Positions 7,331 to 10,033 of a stretch of DNA of 10,033 nt are shown one piece after another (positions within the stretch are counted from its first letter, which is position 1; the number at the start of each line of letters is the position of its first letter). The notes beneath the pieces are model-generated. The model was given only the letters and a program-made list of their open reading frames with translations, was not told the DNA's origin and made no database searches. The stretch is from Ectocarpus siliculosus (lineage: Eukaryota > Sar > Phaeophyceae > Ectocarpales > Ectocarpaceae). The position numbers and the translations under genes were made by a program. The stretch lies in NCBI GenBank assembly GCA_000310025.1, contig FN649070.1, forward strand, positions 1 to 10,033, given 5' to 3'.

Positions 7331-7513
7331 TCAGCCTGTTCGGGGGGAGTGTGTTGCCCCTTCTCGCCCCCGCCCGCCGGATCGCTAGCCAGCTCGGCAT
7401 GCTGCTCTGCTGCTTGTTACCCTGAAAGACTCTTCATTTAACGCCAACGAGAATCATGGTTTCCGCTTCTTGTTTGCTGGTAGGTTCTGCGTCGAACGCA
7501 TTTTAGAATGCAG
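7331..7513 (+). repeat. Diverged direct repeat, copy 1 (with internal duplication)
   Basis: The bases 7331-7424 match 7962-8065 as a diverged copy, sharing TCAGCCTGTT, GAGTGT, CCCGCCGG-TCGCTAG, CGGCATG-TGCT and GCTTGTTACCC. The following unit of about 46 bp occurs twice here, at about 7413-7458 and 7469-7513, and once in the other copy at 8054-8100. The key shared words are GGTTCT-CGTCGAACGC and TTAGA. Its position just after the truncated RT suggests remains of the 3' part of the element or of a nested relative. The nature of the repeat is not known. Confidence 0.6.
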
Positions 7514-7704
7514 GGCGGTTGTGAATCATTCGCATGGCGTTCGACGAAAAACCTATAATACCAGGGGAACAAGTATCAGAGCACCAGGTTATGAGACCCA
7601 GACGCTCTCTCAGCAACGCGCACAAGAAGAAGAAAAAACAGAAGACCATAAAGACAGTTACAACAGGCTGGAGTACAACCTCCTAGTGCTGTTCTGCGTA
7701 GTAG

Positions 7705-7869
7705 ACCACCACGCCTAAAAAGCGGGAGCGGCAGAGGTGCCGACTCGTGCCTCCATCCCCGTGCAACGAACACGCGCATGACCCCTCAGCCCAATCTGGC
7801 GCCAACAAAGACGACGAAGACGAGAGCGCCGAAGAGGGCGAGTTGGACGAGGACCACTGGCTGCTCTAA
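7705..7869 (+). pseudogene. Possible C-terminal tail of a Pol-like polyprotein
   Basis: A frame open from just after a TAG at 7702-7704 ends at TAA 7867-7869. It starts with a basic stretch (PKKRERQR) and ends in a strongly acidic tail (KDDEDESAEEGELDEDHWLL). Acidic codon-biased tails of this type are more suggestive of a real protein end than of chance, and the position, downstream of the truncated RT and upstream of the repeat at 7962, would suit the end of pol after a large internal deletion. I recognise no domain and there is no start codon, so the assignment is tentative. Confidence 0.3.
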
Positions 7870-7961
7870 CCGGGTTTGGCCGCGGATCTGCTGGGTTCAC
7901 GCCAAGAGTCCGGGAAGCCGTTTGGAAGCGGCCGCGTGCCAGCTTCGGACGATGCCCCACA

Positions 7962-8100
7962 TCAGCCTGTTAACAGTTAACAGCGAGTGTTTGGCCTCAT
8001 CTCCTTCGCACCCGCCGGGTCGCTAGTCGGCTTCGGCATGGTGCTTTGCCCCGCTTGTTACCCCGGCAGGTTCTTCGTCGAACGCCAATTAGAGTACCAG
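7962..8100 (+). repeat. Diverged direct repeat, copy 2
   Basis: This is the partner of 7331-7513, offset by about 631 bp at the left end. It has a single copy of the 46-bp unit and a short insertion that contains two GTTAAC sites (7969-7981). If these were the two LTRs of a nested element they would be unusually diverged. A segmental duplication within retroelement debris is equally possible. Confidence 0.55.
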
Positions 8101-8331
8101 AGTCCCTCAAGTGTCGATTAACCGTTCACCAGAGCCGAGGAATTTTTTTCGTGTTGGGATTGGCATCTGTGTCTGTATCAGACACACACAAGCACCCCCC
8201 TGTGGTTTGAAATCCGGGCCTCGCAGCTGCCGCAGTTTGTTGTTGTTTGCGTGAACACTTATTCGTTACTGGGGTATCTACCTTCTCCTTTCGGCTTTCT
8301 AGGAACTCCCATGATACCCAACCCCAATAAA

Positions 8332-8343
8332 TGTACATGTACA
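8332..8343. repeat. 12-bp perfect palindrome
   Basis: TGTACATGTACA equals its own reverse complement. It lies beside the hairpin at 8352-8369. Confidence 0.85.
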
Positions 8344-8351
8344 AGGCTTTT

Positions 8352-8369
8352 TGGCGGCTTACGCCGCCA
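8352..8369. repeat. GC-rich hairpin, possible Helitron 3'-terminal hairpin
   Basis: TGGCGGC and GCCGCCA form a perfect 7-bp stem around a 4-nt loop. Helitrons end with a short GC-rich hairpin about 10-12 nt before a CTRR 3' end. Read on the minus strand, the strand of the helicase, the ten bases after this hairpin end in CTTG, which is close to but not CTRR. The call as a Helitron end is therefore weak; the hairpin itself is certain. Confidence 0.3.
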
Positions 8370-8770
8370 CGCTGAGAGAAGCGTACCGCAAGACGCATGT
8401 TTCTTGGCGTCTGGTAAATGATGGTATGCGGTGGCTGTGAGATTCCCAGCGACATGTTCCCGTAGTATGCAGATGTGAGAAATGATGAACCACATTACTT
8501 GGCTTACGTTTGCAGGACACTAGCGGCAAAGTCACACACTAAACGACGGCATTCAGCAGTCATCCGCACTAACACGCTCTAAGCATACGACACGACACGG
8601 CTTAGTGTAAAGTCACACAGTGCACACTATGGGAACAGTGAATAAAAGCACGGTCCACCCAACGACACGACACGGCCTAGTCAACCACACGGGCTCCACC
8701 CAACGCAAACCACACGAAACGGCATAGTCAACCACGCAAACGTCATAAGAACGGCAAAGTCACACACTAC

Positions 8771-8904
8771 ATACGACACGACATGGCATAGTCATCCTGA
8801 CAACATGACCACGGAAAAGTCACACACTAACGGCAGCACACATACGCACAACACGCGACGATCCGCAAACCCAGAGACTTTGAAACCAGCAACTATCCTC
8901 GTGG
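8771..8904. repeat. Large repeat unit A
   Basis: It begins ATACGACACGACATGGCATA and ends CTCGTGG. It matches unit B with a few substitutions and an extra 12 bp in the CACATACGCAC segment. Confidence 0.85.
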
Positions 8905-8919
8905 GATGCATAGTGACGC

Positions 8920-9041
8920 ATACGACACGACATGGCATAGTCATCCTGACAGCATGACCACGCAAAAGTCACACACTAACGGCAGCGCACAACGACGATC
9001 CGCTAACCCAAAGACTTTGAAACCAACGACTATTCTCGTGG
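8920..9041. repeat. Large repeat unit B
   Basis: The second and better-conserved-looking copy, ending about 50 bp from the helicase stop codon. Confidence 0.85.
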
Positions 9042-9089
9042 TCGCTACAACCTATCCTTCATAGCTACTTGTGACGCAATGATGTATTG

Positions 9090-10033
9090 CTATGATGCTC
9101 CTTTGGACTCAATCCAACCGCCGTCCTCATGCTGATTCGGATGGCGCGGTTGTGCTTGGGTCAAACGAGGTTCTGTTCCTTTGGACTCAATCCAACCCCC
9201 GTCCTGATGTTGGGCCGGATGGCGCGGTTGTCCTTGGGTCGCACGAGGCTGTTGGTCTTGTGACTGGTGCCCTGGTGTGTTGTGCGGAAGACATCCAATG
9301 TAGTCGATGTATTTGGGGGGCATGGCGGGGGATTCAGTGGCAGAGTCTGTCGCAGCTTGGACAAATGCAGAGAATGTAACGTTCGCAACAAAAGCAGTTT
9401 TGTTCAGGTCTCCAAGCAAGCGCGAGGGTAGAGTGAGGCATTTAATTGATGTTCGATTCTGCGCACGACTCAGGGCTACGTACAGCTGTCCATGTGTGAA
9501 AACATCTGATCGTAAATCCAGTCCTATTTTGGAAAGAGTTTGCCCTTGGCTTTTGTTGATTGTGAGAGCATAGCAAACCCTAAGCGGTAGTTGCAACCTG
9601 GAGAAGGTTATGCCATTCTGTCCTACTTTGGCTTTGAAACGTATTCGTGGAATAAGCACCAGGGTTGAATCCCCGTCGAGAAGTTCGACATGGACAACGC
9701 GTGGTGAAATCGCACGGACTATGCCTTTTTGACCATTAACCAGTCATAGGTCCTTGCTTAAAGTTGAGGTTCCTTGTTATCATTACCATACAGTTCAGCT
9801 TTAGGTTTAGGACATGAGGCGGAACGCCTGCAACGTCAATTGAGTTGAGGTCAGCAGCCATAACGAAGTCGAAGCTATCGGTATTGCAACTGTCAGGGTC
9901 GACCGTGTCGCAACTGTTCACAGTATAGAGATCACCAGGCAGCAGGTGAAGGATATGTTCATTGATTGTGTCTATGGTGTCATTGGTAGAGGACAGTATT
10001 GCTCTCGACTTGAATGTGGTGGGGTCTGCATGT
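9090..10033 (-). pseudogene. PIF1-like (Helitron-type) helicase, C-terminal part, frameshifted
   Basis: PIF1-family helicases are 5'-to-3' DNA helicases; the Helitron version unwinds DNA during rolling-circle transposition. On the minus strand the frame is open from the window edge to 9736, with KSRAILSSTNDTIDTINEHI, LHLLPGD and then VPPHVLNLKLNCMVMITRNLN, all typical of this family. At about 9738 the frame changes: the codons up to MTG end at a TAA, and NGQKGIV continues one frame over. The rest carries motif V-like ALTINKSQGQTL, LRSDVFTHGQLYVALSRAQ (motif VI) and a short end domain, stopping at TAG 9092-9090. After about residue LPSRLLGDL comes an unusual Gln/Pro/His-rich tail with a 26-residue tandem repeat. 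The TINKSQGQTL and HGQLYVALSR wording is closest to Helitron and large eukaryotic PIF1 families. Walker motifs and any Rep domain lie outside the window. Confidence 0.85.
9100..9255 (-). repeat. 78-bp tandem duplication in the helicase tail
   Basis: Two adjacent copies begin CCTTTGGACTCAATCCAACC at 9100 and at 9178. The period of 78 bp equals 26 codons, so the frame is kept. Both copies encode the same ending, DGGWIESKG, preceded by QPRHP-QH. Substitutions between the copies show the duplication is not recent. Confidence 0.85.

Larger units (their letters stand above)
8101..8520. other. Stretch without genes, containing hairpin and palindrome
   Basis: No coding region is supportable. The notable items are a 12-bp perfect palindrome TGTACATGTACA (8332-8343) and, nine bases further, a GC-rich hairpin (8352-8369). 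On the minus strand this lies downstream of the helicase fragment and of its repeat array. Confidence 0.6.
8521..9041. repeat. Array of related repeat boxes downstream of the helicase
   Basis: Two clear large units share most of their length: 8771-8904 and 8920-9041 (offset 149 bp), with 12 bp deleted in the second. Within and before them, the box AAAGTCACACACTA recurs at 8528, 8756, 8816 and 8965, with a shorter version at 8609. A box like ACGACACGACATGGCATAGTCA recurs at about 8588, 8662, 8712, 8772 and 8921. The left half of the array is more degenerate and irregular than the right. It starts about 50 bp beyond the helicase stop codon on the minus strand and could be a subterminal repeat of the same element or an independent satellite. 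Confidence 0.8.

Noticed and set aside
8521-9041. CRISPR array
   Set aside because: The repeats are irregular in length and spacing, the intervening sequence is also repeated, and the context is eukaryotic.

Overview
This looks like a nuclear fragment from a eukaryote. The reasons are a canonical GT-AG intron with a long polypyrimidine tract, a decayed Ty3/Gypsy-type LTR retrotransposon, a PIF1/Helitron-type helicase fragment, several microsatellites and low gene density. The GC-rich, repeat-laden style would suit a stramenopile alga such as a brown alga, but that is only a guess. No intact gene is complete within the window.

Layout. 1-575: the edge of a possible spliced gene on the minus strand (two exon fragments and a 120-nt intron). 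576-2080: no recognisable gene, only simple repeats. 2080-2350: short degenerate repeats. 2534-2814: a small inverted-repeat (MITE-like) element. 2815-3839: no recognisable gene; the part nearest 3839 is where the 5' LTR should lie. 3840-7290: remains of a plus-strand Gypsy-type element, in the order primer-binding site (complementary to a tRNA 3' end, probably Leu), long inverted repeat, gag, degenerate zinc knuckle, retropepsin, PR-RT linker and the N-terminal third of reverse transcriptase. Stops and frameshifts break every part. The catalytic half of RT, RNase H and integrase are not visible. 7290-8100: repeated remnants and a short acidic reading frame that may be the 3' end of the same or a related element. 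8101-8520: a strong hairpin and a palindrome. 8521-9041: an array of related repeat boxes. 9090-10033: the C-terminal domain of a PIF1-like, Helitron-style helicase on the minus strand, running off the right edge and broken by one frameshift.

The most unusual structure is at 3864-4261. The 5' part of gag is present twice, head to head, with almost no spacer, immediately after the primer-binding site. Both DNA strands therefore encode nearly the same Gag segment, and a transcript could fold into a long hairpin. The helicase tail (a 26-residue tandem duplication), the repeat array downstream of it and the terminal-type hairpin may all belong to one Helitron-like element, but this is not proven.
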